DNA from: Cladosporium sp. IMV 00045
Taxonomy: Eukaryota > Ascomycota > Dothideomycetes > Cladosporiales > Cladosporiaceae
Assembly (NCBI GenBank): GCA_001931905.2
Contig: MSJI02000199.1
Span: 1 to 64,000, forward strand
DNA: 64,000 nt
Direction of reading: 5' to 3'
The translations under genes were made by a program, and so were the position numbers. How positions within the stretch are numbered: the first letter of the stretch is position 1; the number at the start of each line of letters is the position of its first letter. Below the pieces are notes generated by a model, which was given only the letters and a program-made list of their open reading frames with translations, had not been told where the DNA came from and did no database searches. Below are positions 55,619 through 64,000 of this stretch, piece after piece.

Positions 55619-57688
55619 ATGGATGCGATGAGCGGCAGACCCTTCGCCCTTTCCCCGACATGGGGAATGCTCATCACCACCGCAGCGACCAGCATTGCCA
55701 TCGTCGGAGCGTGGCGCGTCGCAAAGACGCGCGCAACCAATGAACACAGTGGTGAGTCGTATTTCAACATCCATCTCGCACAATCATAGACCTCTTTCGA
55801 TACTAACAACATCCCAGCCGAGACCACCGACCCAGGCCTCCTCCGCAAACACACCGTCTACGCGTCCTATACAACTCCAACAGCGACATATCCCAGGATC
55901 AGGACCGTCTACCACCCCCACCCACAGGCCAGAAAGTTGCCAGCAGACGTTCCTCTCCTAGTCTTCATCCACGGCCTCGGAGGCTCTGCCGCCCAGTTTG
56001 CTCCTCTCTTGACCAGCTTGATCAACGCGGCGCCATGCTTAGCGATCGACCTGCCCGGATGCGGATTGAGCGACTTCAAACCTGACGACAGCAATGCCTA
56101 CACGACCCAGGCTTTCGCTGAACTTGTCGCAGCAGCCGTGGATCGCCACCGGACTGATGGCCAGAAGGTAGTCTTTGTTGGGCACTCGATGGGCTGCTCG
56201 ATTGCTTCGCTTCTGGTATCATCCACATCACCGCTCAGCAGCCACTTCTACGAACCAGACCACGTCGCCGGTCTGATCGCCATATGCCCAAAGTCAGGCC
56301 CTCCGCCACCTCAGCAAATCGCTATGGTCAAGCGTCTGCGTTATCTCCCCACCTTTGTCCTTGACATCATGAGATTCTTCGATGGCATCGGAGGGATCAA
56401 CTCTGCAAGTGTCAGTCGTCTTGCAGGAAAGGACTCAGACGTGGAAACGCGCAAATTGCAACTTCGATACAACAGACAGTCCAAGTCAGCAGTCTTCCTC
56501 CGCTACATCGCCGGTCTTGCGACAAGTGACGCCAAAGGCCAGCTCGCCTTCCCCGGTGAAAGCGTGTGGAGTGGCATCAAAGTGCCTCTGTTCCTTCTTG
56601 CCGCGGAAGCAGATCACCTCAACCCACCCGCTGAGATTGATCTAATCGCTCAATGGCTGACGAAGAGAGGCTCTAAGGCTGATGCTGTTCGTCACAGCGA
56701 CAAGCAAACCACCAGCGACCCAAGCAGCACCATCCCCGTGGTTGCCGGCGACACAGCAATGGCTGAAGGCCAGCTCCTCAACGCAGCAGCAAAGGTACAA
56801 GATTCGCAAGGGCCACAGACGTCAAAGATTGGAAATGTCCAGGAGCAGCAGCGCACGACACACCATTCTTTTGCTCTTAAGACGAGCGTCTTTCCCGCCC
56901 CTGCATCTCACGGCCTCCTCTACGCAACCTCCACAGTGCGCATCCTCTCCGGTCTCATGCAGGCCTTCCTCAGCAGCTACTGCGACGAGCGCCTCTCCCT
57001 CGGCTGGCAGCTTCAGCACCTGTCAACATCAGGCAAATGGGACGTCAAGAACCTCGCCAAGTGGCAGAGCACCCCTTCAATCTCCGAACCTATCGGTGGC
57101 GTCTTCCGCGCAATGAAAACAATGCGCGAAGTAGACGAAGAACACACGCCAAGCGTTTTCGTCAAACACTACAGCTCGGATGTGCTGATCGACGGAGTGG
57201 CCATGGTCGTCGATATCTCGCACGACAACCCCGTCTACGACCCCGAAGGCCTGAACCAGGGTGGAGTGGAGTATCACAAATTCCCTATCGTCTCCAAGCT
57301 CCCTCCGACCGCAGAAGAGGTCACTGCGTTCAACGAGATCATCGACGGTCTGCGCAAATCGCCCAAAATGATCGCCGCGCGTGAAGCAGGCGGGAAGCCG
57401 ACAATCGGTGTGCACTGCCACTACGGCTTCAACAGGTATGACCTTCATGTTGCCCTACAAGACTTACTCTCACTGCGCCTGAACTGCAAGTACTGACAAA
57501 CAAACAGGACCGGCTTCTTCATCTGCTGCTACATGGTCGAACGCCTCGGGTACAAGCTACAGCAAGCCGTGGATGAGTTTGCCGAGAAGAGAGCGCCTGG
57601 CATCAAGCACTCTTACTTCGTCGACGAGCTGTACGTCAGGTATGGCATGAAGATGCAGAGAAGGAACACGATTGTTGGACTGAGCTGA
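55619..57688 (+). CDS. Alpha/beta hydrolase fused to a dual-specificity phosphatase
   Basis: join(55619..55751, 55818..57435, 57508..57688), 643 aa. Introns of 66 nt (GTGAGT, CTAAC) and 72 nt (GTATGA, CTGAC). The N-terminus has a hydrophobic span (GMLITTAATSIAIVGAW) that may anchor it. Residues 80-340 form an alpha/beta hydrolase: oxyanion VFIHGLGG, nucleophile elbow VGHSMGCS (Ser168), and AEADHLNPPAEID near the catalytic-acid end. After a disordered linker, a phosphatase domain spans about 420-640: YSSDVLIDGVAMVVDISHDN, YHKFPIVSKLPPTAEEV and the signature HCHYGFNRTGFF (Cys578, Arg584), a full HC-x5-R. Intron 2 lies inside this signature and its removal restores the Arg codon. The combined activity suggests lipid or phospho-ester metabolism at a membrane. 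Substrates are unknown. Confidence 0.9.
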
Positions 57689-58161
57689 ATAATTCGTGGT
57701 GCGAACTCGAAATGACATCCCATAGATGGACGTCCAGCACAGAAGGGTGGTAACATGGTCACGGCGTTTGGGCGGATTTCTTGCATTGCTCTTTTTCTCT
57801 GATACCCATGGGGCATTATTCGGGGGATGGCCCTTTAGTTCATTAGACTAGCTACTACTTTTAAATTGACCAAGAAGTCTTCCATACTTGAATTTACTAT
57901 CACCGTCATATTGCCTCCACTACAATCACTGGCGTCCAACAGGAGCTGGTAGCATATCTTTGCTTCTCGCAAGATGCTCATGCGGTGTTTGCAGTCTGGC
58001 TTTGCCTCTGCCTGTGACGAGCCGAAGCAATGCCTCCAACCCAGCTAGAGTCCTTTCCCATTGACCGATCTCAGCACTTGATCTCAGTCATCCCCAGACC
58101 CATAACCAGTGTATCATCTCTCGTAATTCTTCACTCAAACCATGCATCTCCACAAACCACC
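57689..58161. other. Convergent intergenic region
   Basis: 3' flanks of the hydrolase-phosphatase gene and the gene at 58162. AT-rich in part. No supportable feature. Confidence 0.4.
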
Positions 58162-58785
58162 TCACCCATCTCTCTCCGCCGCCGCAGCAGCAGCAGCGTC
58201 CTCCTCGCCATAAGTCTCCTCCATAGTCGGCACGACGACATCCCAAGCGACATCATCCCCCATGCCCTCCTTGGCAATCTCATCAACATCCAAACTGCCC
58301 TCCACCAACCTCCGCCTCCTCTCCTTCTCCTCCCTCGACCTGAAGCGAAAAGCCACAACCCCACCATCCCTCAACCCCGCTCCCTGCGGACAATCGTTCA
58401 CCCCACCCTTCGCCTTCGCCGCCGCCGCGGAAGCAGACGCCCTGCCCTTGCCCTTCCCCTTAGGCCCCATCTCCGCCTCGTCGAAATTCAACTCGTCCAA
58501 ATTATCATCCCCAACCGCCTCCCAGCCTGCATTTAAGTCGTTGATGTCTTTCGGCTTCGCGAGCGCGATGTCCTCGGCGTTTGAAGGAAGGGGGTAGGAC
58601 ACGGGCGTGCCGTCGCGGAGTGTGCCTTTGAAGATCCCATCGGGGTGTGTAGATTGGAGGGCGAGGAGGAGTTCGGAGCGTACGGAGGAGAGGGTTTGTA
58701 GCGCATCGGTGTGCAGTAGGATGGTGCTGCGGTTGAGTTTGAAGCGGAGGCACCAGACGCGGGAGGGGGGGTTGGCGTTTGGCAT
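58162..58785 (-). CDS. Conserved-looking unknown protein, possible ubiquitin-like N-terminus
   Basis: 207 aa, intronless. Residues 1-70 read like a beta-grasp fold: RVWCLRFKLNRSTILLHTD (strand, turn, strand), then LQTLSSVRSELLLALQSTHP (helix). After this come acidic and Gly/Lys-rich segments, a basic GPKGKGKGRASASAAAAKAK stretch and an RFRSREEKERRRRLVEGSLD helix. A repeated GAT/Ala tract encodes AAAAAAA near the C-terminus. No signal peptide or membrane span. I recall similar fungal unknowns but no function. It shares a bidirectional promoter of about 290 bp with the gene at 59076. It could be a nuclear or cytosolic adaptor. Confidence 0.6.
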   Translation of the reverse strand: MPNANPPSRVWCLRFKLNRSTILLHTDALQTLSSVRSELLLALQSTHPDGIFKGTLRDGTPVSYPLPSNAEDIALAKPKDINDLNAGWEAVGDDNLDELNFDEAEMGPKGKGKGRASASAAAAKAKGGVNDCPQGAGLRDGGVVAFRFRSREEKERRRRLVEGSLDVDEIAKEGMGDDVAWDVVVPTMEETYGEEDAAAAAAAERDG

Positions 58786-59075
58786 TGTTGGTGGATTTGG
58801 TGAGCTTTGGGTTGTGGTTTATTTTGGATGATCAGAGCTCCGAGTCGTGATGATTTTGGATCAAGTGGTTATTGATGTTGTTGCTGTTGTCATTGTACAG
58901 TCAAAAGTGATGTTGTACTGAAGATGATCGTCGGTGGTACCAGTCGGCGATAGCAAGCGCTTGGCATCTCCGAGATGAAGTTCAGAGCTCCCTTCACCTC
59001 GCTCTTTAACATTCAGTCTTGGATGAAGAACTCTCAATACCGATAACACCAAAGAAATCAAGGCCAACATCAACC
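58786..59075. promoter_or_regulatory. Bidirectional promoter between two small unknown genes
   Basis: 290 bp separate divergent starts at 58785 (minus) and 59076 (plus). No TATA box is clear. The arrangement suggests shared regulation. Confidence 0.4.
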
Positions 59076-59738
59076 ATGGCCACAGAACAAGAAGAAAGCC
59101 CCACCGCCCAACCGGTCGCATTCAGCGCCCACCGCCTCTCTCTCCCTTTCCTCCTCCGCCTACCTACATTCGTCACACTTGGAGGCTTCACCGGCGGCAT
59201 TCTAGGCCTGATCCACGGCGCAAACGAAACAGGTCTCCGATTCCGCGCCGAAAACGCCCATCGCCTCCCCCAAACCCAGGCAGGATGGTATCTCTACCAC
59301 AAGTCGAAGAACTACGTCGCCATGCTCGGCGGCATCAAGGAGGGCATGCGTATGGCCGCACGGCAGGCTTTCTGGGTGGGCGTCTTCGTCGCTTCTGAAG
59401 AGGGTGTGGATCGCGCAAGGAGTGGTGTGAGTAGGGCTTGGAATGGATTGAAAGAGAATGAGGAGGGCGAGGTGGAAGGTGCCAGTAAGGACTTTGTGAG
59501 CACATTGTTCGCTGGTCTGTGTACTGCGGGATTGTTCTCTGCTTGGAATCGCTTTCCGCCTCCTACGGCTGCAAGGTTGGCGAAGATGGGTGCGAAGACT
59601 GGACTGGCTTTTGGATTGTTGCAGGATGCGGTCAGTGTGATGCGTGGGAGGAGGCTTGGGTATGTGGATTTCGTCAAGAGGCATACTATTGGAGTTGGCG
59701 AGAAGGAGGACATCAAGGATGCTGTGGCTGCGACATGA
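59076..59738 (+). CDS. Tim17/Tim22/PMP24-like small membrane protein
   Basis: 220 aa from MATEQEESPTAQP, which has a good ACCATGG context; an upstream in-frame ATG at 59019 would add 19 aa. Several short hydrophobic, Gly-rich helices are visible: FVTLGGFTGGILGLIHGANE, then AMLGGIKEGMRMAARQAFWV, DFVSTLFAGLCTAGLFSAW and MGAKTGLAFGLLQDAVSVMR. Gly-rich helices of this kind, in a four-helix pattern without a signal peptide, are typical of the Tim17/22 superfamily of mitochondrial inner-membrane and peroxisomal proteins. The N-terminal 30 residues are hydrophilic. I infer a mitochondrial inner-membrane location. The fit to the family is by pattern only; it may be an unrelated multi-pass protein. 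Confidence 0.6.
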   Translation: MATEQEESPTAQPVAFSAHRLSLPFLLRLPTFVTLGGFTGGILGLIHGANETGLRFRAENAHRLPQTQAGWYLYHKSKNYVAMLGGIKEGMRMAARQAFWVGVFVASEEGVDRARSGVSRAWNGLKENEEGEVEGASKDFVSTLFAGLCTAGLFSAWNRFPPPTAARLAKMGAKTGLAFGLLQDAVSVMRGRRLGYVDFVKRHTIGVGEKEDIKDAVAAT

Positions 59739-61117
59739 AGAAGATTAGGAATGAACGAAGGAGGATACTTCACCAACGGAACGAGGTTTTCGGCTGGTCT
59801 TGACATTGCTGGAGCCACAGCACATCACACGGCTGGAAGATGCACTGATCGTCTTTTGCCGACATCGCCGGCTGGTGTGCCACGATCAGCATGCTCTTCA
59901 CCTCCGACAAGACCTGGACGATGCTTTTGTTTAGCTTCCTGGAGACACAGGAGGCTGACTTCGACAATGTCACCGGCCGCGAGCTACGCAACCGAAGCGA
60001 GGTTGCTGTCGACCACTCAAGCTGCAAGATCTAGTTGCCCACCGGATCGCAGAGTGCGACGCGCTTTTCTGCATTTTTGAACTTCCAGCATAGTTCTTGA
60101 ACAGATATCAGTGGTTCGCCAGACTGATGGATACCGCCACTAATGATCTTCGGCCTTGACAATGGACCGGTGTTTGGAATGGAAGAACTACGAAACTGGA
60201 CTTCTATGTACAATAGGATACTGGCCGGACAGCTCTAGACTCTCAACTTCCTCCCACTTGGACCCAAGGACTTATTGTATTCTTAACACGCAAACCAAAC
60301 CAAATTTCCCCCTCAACAAACGCAAGATCTCTTTCGTTCCACAAAGCTTGCTTCAAAGCTTGTTTGCTTTCTGCTTGCGTAGTCTTAGCATTTGCCATCC
60401 GCCGAAGCTGGCTCTCTTTATGGAAAATCTTGTGATCAGCCGCGTTCCGTTCCAAATCGCGCCGAGCTTCGACGTTCCTTCCGACCGACGACCGTGGAGT
60501 ACATCTAGGTTTGGAAATCGGGTACGTTCCCCGACGAGCACGTTGCGGCTGCCTTCATGCTGTTCGACCTTGGTATCCGATGGAGCCAAACCATGGTAGT
60601 AACGGGCTGCTTCACGCAAAACGGCAGGCGACCCTGCAATGTGGCCAAACTTCTGTCGCCGCTTTCAACGTTTCCTGGCTTCTGCCGATATCCGCACTAT
60701 GCCTGCCATTCGACGCAATCGTGTCCTAGTAATCACAGGCTCGGCTGGCTCTGTCGCCATGGTCTTCCACTTCTTGAACCTCGTCGTATCCACTGGATCA
60801 TCTGCAACTCGGTCATCAACTTGCAGTGAGCATGCCGAAGCGCGCCATTGTTTGTTTTCAACCATGTTTCCCTGCAAACCTGTCGCGCAAACACTTGGCT
60901 TGGCAAGCACCTCTTACGTACCAAGGCCTTAACATCAAGTTGCGTTTGACCAAATGAACAAACCATTCTCGGCTTTTGCCTCAATCTCAAAGCAAGACAA
61001 TCACCATGGTTTCTCATAACAACGGACGTTCTTTTCCAACTTCAAGACTGACCATCTGTGAAACGACACTCCTTTCTCCTTCTCCAACTCCAAAAACATC
61101 GTTCGTCGACAAAACCA
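59739..61117. other. Intergenic stretch of about 1.4 kb
   Basis: Many overlapping ORFs of 60-150 aa on both strands, none with a motif or convincing context. I see no tRNA or repeat. Confidence 0.4.
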
Positions 61118-61495
61118 ATGCCACTACACACATACACCTACGCGTGCGGCTGCCGACGCCACATCCAAGGCCGGCAGTGCGAATGCTTCCTCGCCCAGCT
61201 CTTGAGCATCAACAACCCCGCCGCTTTCACTCCCCTGCAAGCCAACTACCTGCCCTTCAACATGGACTTCGCCTATCCTCGCCCGACTTCTGCGAGACTG
61301 CACGGTTTGGGCCAGCACAACCACGCGTATATTCCGAATTCCTACAGTTCTTGTCGTCGCCATGATCGCAGATACAGGTCGCGCTACGATTGTCCCGAAC
61401 ATGCCTATCGGTGCTTCAGAGCAGGTCAGGAGGGTCATGGGGTCGCCCATCATGGTGTAGAGCACGAATATCGCAGGAGACATGGGAGGGGTTAG
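61118..61495 (+). CDS. Small Cys/His-rich protein, uncharacterised
   Basis: 125 aa from MPLHTYTYACGCRRHIQGRQ; the open frame extends 20 aa upstream but the inner Met looks better. Features are an early CGC-x7-C-x-C (ACGCRRHIQGRQCEC) and a later CRRHDRRYRSRYDCPEHAYRC with additional His residues. These Cys/His groups could bind zinc. Basic residues dominate the tail (HEYRRRHGRG). No signal peptide. I do not recognise a family; this kind of short Cys-rich nuclear or cytosolic protein is common in fungal genomes but rarely characterised. It could also be chance. Confidence 0.4.
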   Translation: MPLHTYTYACGCRRHIQGRQCECFLAQLLSINNPAAFTPLQANYLPFNMDFAYPRPTSARLHGLGQHNHAYIPNSYSSCRRHDRRYRSRYDCPEHAYRCFRAGQEGHGVAHHGVEHEYRRRHGRG

Positions 61496-61801
61496 GTTTG
61501 GGTTGATGGAACGGGGAAGTGGAGATGGAAGTGGAATAATCTGATGTTTTCTTGTGGTCATTTGCTCTGCGGTTCATCTCTGAGGAGAAGCAATCCGGTA
61601 TGATGATTGTGAGTGTCTAAACAATGCTTTCCCTGCTTCCAACCATGTCAAAGTTTTTCTGTCGTTTCCATGCTGAACAAGTCGTTGTAGCAGCAACCCA
61701 ATGCCCATTACCTATCACTCAATGCCCTTGTTCTCTCATTTTTTCCTCCACGCGTGCACACAGCCACGGCTTTCCAGCATGCTCCACGAGAATGATGTTC
61801 T
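61496..61801. other. Intergenic region, no feature seen
   Basis: 3' flanks of the genes on either side. Nothing supportable. Confidence 0.4.
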
Positions 61802-62662
61802 TCAAAGATCATTCTCGCGACGCGAAGAGGGCCCCGGACGCGGAGTGCTTGCGTCCGCATGGCCCTGGGGTTGCGGTCCCACGTTCAGAGTGCTTGCGGC
61901 CGAGTTGTCACCTCCTGGCAGCAACGGACCACCAGGGAGGGCGAGATAGCCCAAGTCCACATCGTTGCGGAAGCTTGGCGAGAGCGAACGGAGGCGGCGA
62001 ACGCGATCAGGGAGAAGACGGCGCGGGGGAAGAACCGAAGGCGGAGGGACATCGAAGGCGAGGAAGGTGATGTCGTCATCGCTGCCGTCTGTGAAGTAAC
62101 CCCTGGTCGCTCCGATGAAGATCAACCCGGCCTCGCGCAGGGCGATCTCGCCTTCGATGGTCAGCTCGCTGAGGCGCTCGTAGTAGATGTCGTCGTCCAA
62201 GTCTTCCTCGTTGGCGTCGTCGAAAGAGTCTTCCATGCCCCTCCAACGACCGAAACGCGTGCGTGACACGCGCACCTCCTCGAGGGAGGTGTTTTGGTAC
62301 GGGCGTCTTGGGTCGAAGGGACGGGGGTTGCGTCTCACCCACTCGCGGAGCTCCAAGTGGCGGCGACTGTTGTCGGTGGTGGGGGTGATGACGGCGAGGG
62401 AGGCACGAGGGACGATGGAACGGGGGATGGCGCTTTGCTCGCCGGAGACCGCGTTGTTGCGGTTGTTGCGGCGAATGGCGATGGTGGAGGCGGTGGTGGA
62501 GGCGATGCTGGTCTCATCGCCACTGGTGATGTTCTCGCCACCGACGCGGCGGCCTTGGTGGTCGACGTGAGCGCCTGCGGCTCCCTCTTGCGAGCGAACC
62601 GGGAGGGTGATGCGGCCTTCGCCGCCAGGGAGACTCGGCGCGTCTGCGTTGTTCTGTGCCAT
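61802..62662 (-). CDS. Uncharacterised, mostly disordered fungal protein
   Basis: 286 aa from MAQNNADAPSLPGGEGRITL; the open frame extends 48 aa upstream to 62806 with a leader-like composition. It is Ser/Pro/Arg-rich at both ends. The centre is a charged and more structured segment: RRHLELREWVRRNPRPFDPR, then GRWRGMEDSFDDANEEDLDD and DIYYERLSELTIEGEIALRE. A Pro-rich segment (DVPPPSVLPPRRLLPDRV) follows. No signal peptide or membrane span. I recognise no domain. The open frame, the strong codon bias and absence of interruptions support coding. The neighbours offer no functional clue. Confidence 0.55.
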   Translation of the reverse strand: MAQNNADAPSLPGGEGRITLPVRSQEGAAGAHVDHQGRRVGGENITSGDETSIASTTASTIAIRRNNRNNAVSGEQSAIPRSIVPRASLAVITPTTDNSRRHLELREWVRRNPRPFDPRRPYQNTSLEEVRVSRTRFGRWRGMEDSFDDANEEDLDDDIYYERLSELTIEGEIALREAGLIFIGATRGYFTDGSDDDITFLAFDVPPPSVLPPRRLLPDRVRRLRSLSPSFRNDVDLGYLALPGGPLLPGGDNSAASTLNVGPQPQGHADASTPRPGPSSRRENDL

Positions 62663-64000
62663 CTTGCTGCGCTTGTTTGATGTCGATCGATGAGTTTCTG
62701 GTCGATGGGAGTTGCGCAGGTTGTCAGGTGTTGGAGTGAAAGAGGGTGGCGTTGCGACGAGCGGCTTTTGTAAGAGAAGTGGGAGTCCGAGCGTAAGTAC
62801 ATTCACTCAGTGAGCCACAATAACAATCAATTCGCAAGTTGACCGAGACCAATAGAAATGAAGAGGTCAGTGGCATCGATTGATCGATCAATCCAATGCC
62901 TCTGTCTACAAGACCCATTGGCCCAAGGTGGAGCTATTGTCGAAATCCACCTCACTTACCCCAGCCACCAAGCATGTTCACGCACATGCACGAAGCCTTC
63001 CAACAATGAAGACAAGGGATATAATGCAGTCTCGCGCGCGCGTCATCAGGTGGGCGATCTCTTCTGGGAAAGGAGGACAATGGAGAGAGGTCGCCCGCCC
63101 TCACCGAACTAGGCTAACATCACATCTTAGGTCAAAGTGGTTAAGAGCGTTGTTCACAACGCAGAGCCGCTCAGCGGCTGCGAGTTCGAGCCTCGCTACA
63201 GGCACATTAGTGTGGCTTCTTTTTTTGCTGTTTTTTTTGGTCACCATTTCCCTTGATCATCACTCTTGGGCCGCAGCAACCCCTTTTTATCATTTTTATT
63301 TGTTGGATTGATGGAGCATCGCAATGCCTCACCCCTCGTCAAATAAAAACCCCAAAAGCTTGCGGTTGTGGTTCTGTAGATCATCATTGTTGTGCTGCTC
63401 TCTCCTGGTCGCTCCAGCGCAGCCGGACTTGGGCGTTGTGAGCCACGAAGAGACACTTCTGCCCTGCCTTCGCACCATAATCCACCCAAGACACTCCTCT
63501 GCCATGACCGGATCCAGCGTGATCGCAGTGTGCTTGTATCAACCGCGTTTACGACCACACCCATCAGTCGGTGGACGCCCCTCGAAAGCAGCTCTTGAAG
63601 AGACACAACAACAAGCGGCCGCGAGCGAAGCAAACGCGCCAGTTCGCGTCCAAAACACGACCACACAGCATGCGAACGCCTTCACATTACGATTGGTCTA
63701 CTATCCGACGCGAAAACGTGGCTGTCGCATGGTTCACAGCAATGGGAAAGGGAAAGGAGCAGGAGGAAGCTGGGACAGAGCGCGGCTTTGGATACAGCAG
63801 TACAAGAGGATGCCGTGCATGGTACAAGGACAATGGCGCAAGTGGACCTGGCGCATGAGAAAGCACGTACAGACAATGACAACCGTGAAGACCTTCAGAT
63901 AGAGTGCATTCCGTAGAGTCATGTAGCCCTGCAACAGAGAGCATCAAGTCACAACAACTTCCAAAACACCGCCTCACCCAAAGTCGTGAGATTGCCCGCG
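62663..64000. other. Window-end region, no supportable protein gene
   Basis: Apart from the tRNA-like element listed separately, only short ORFs without motifs. A gene may continue beyond the right edge. Confidence 0.4.
63128..63204 (+). tRNA. tRNA-like Pol III element, probable tRNA pseudogene
   Basis: The T-arm GCGAG-TTCGAGC-CTCGC pairs perfectly and matches a B box. GGTCAAAGTGGTTAAGAGC resembles an A box and D-arm. AGCCGCTCAGCGGCT is a perfect long variable-arm hairpin, as in Leu/Ser tRNAs. T-runs follow at 63219-63227 and 63231-63238, as Pol III terminators. However, the 3' acceptor strand (TACAGGC-A) has no matching 5' strand, and the anticodon stem GCGTT/AACGC leaves a 6-nt loop. It is therefore more likely a decayed tRNA or SINE-head relic than a working tRNA. 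Confidence 0.4.

Noticed and set aside
59202..59818. Minus-strand ORFs of 160 and 168 aa
   Set aside because: Antisense to the Tim17-like gene; no independent support.
63324..63902. 192-aa plus-strand ORF near the window end
   Set aside because: Low-complexity basic sequence without domain; overlapping frames equally open.

Overview
The window looks like nuclear DNA of a filamentous ascomycete. Genes are monocistronic and lie on both strands. Most introns are short (about 45-75 nt), begin GT(A/G)AGT-like, carry CTAAC/CTGAC-type branch sites and end in AG. The protein families (Zn2Cys6 regulators with fungal-specific domains, a rhodopsin-fold membrane protein, GH88 and GH115 enzymes, a short secreted tyrosinase) are typical of Pezizomycotina. 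A Dothideomycete is my guess from family content only. I see no bacterial operon, phage, CRISPR array or complete transposon.

Layout. 0-5 kb: an intact tubby-C-terminal-like protein beside a decayed homologue, a nucleolar RRM protein, and a small spliced cysteine-rich membrane protein. 5.3-14 kb: a probable catabolic cluster with a Zn2Cys6 regulator, an intracellular GH88 unsaturated glucuronyl hydrolase, an MFS transporter and a DUF2264 protein; the upstream regions share a GCCTCCG element. 14.4-21.6 kb: an MDR reductase, a kinesin-8 and an uncharacterised coiled-coil protein. 21.6-25.2 kb: a gene-poor patch with tandem duplications, two tandem elements with about 21-bp terminal inverted repeats, a 71-codon piece of CBF5 and a long hairpin. 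25.2-32.1 kb: a Leu3/War1-type regulator, an amidase, and a protein joining a degenerate poly(A)-polymerase-like region to an MJ1316 RNA-end domain. 33.7-39.7 kb: a double cNMP-binding/F-box/LRR protein, a probable GPI-anchored protein and a rhodopsin-fold membrane protein. 41.9-51.5 kb: tyrosinase, a UPF0390 nucleolar-type protein, secreted GH115 glucuronidase and another Zn2Cys6 regulator. 52-64 kb: a one-TM protein, ribosomal protein eS19, an alpha/beta-hydrolase fused to a dual-specificity phosphatase, several conserved unknowns and a tRNA-like Pol III element.

How the genes work together. GH115 removes (4-O-methyl)glucuronic acid from xylan outside the cell. The GH88 cluster would import and hydrolyse unsaturated uronides released by polysaccharide lyases. 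Both fit growth on acidic plant or algal polysaccharides. The other genes are mostly housekeeping (ribosome biogenesis, kinesin, eS19). Most multi-exon models below were spliced by hand from frame, splice signals and domain continuity; none has transcript support here.
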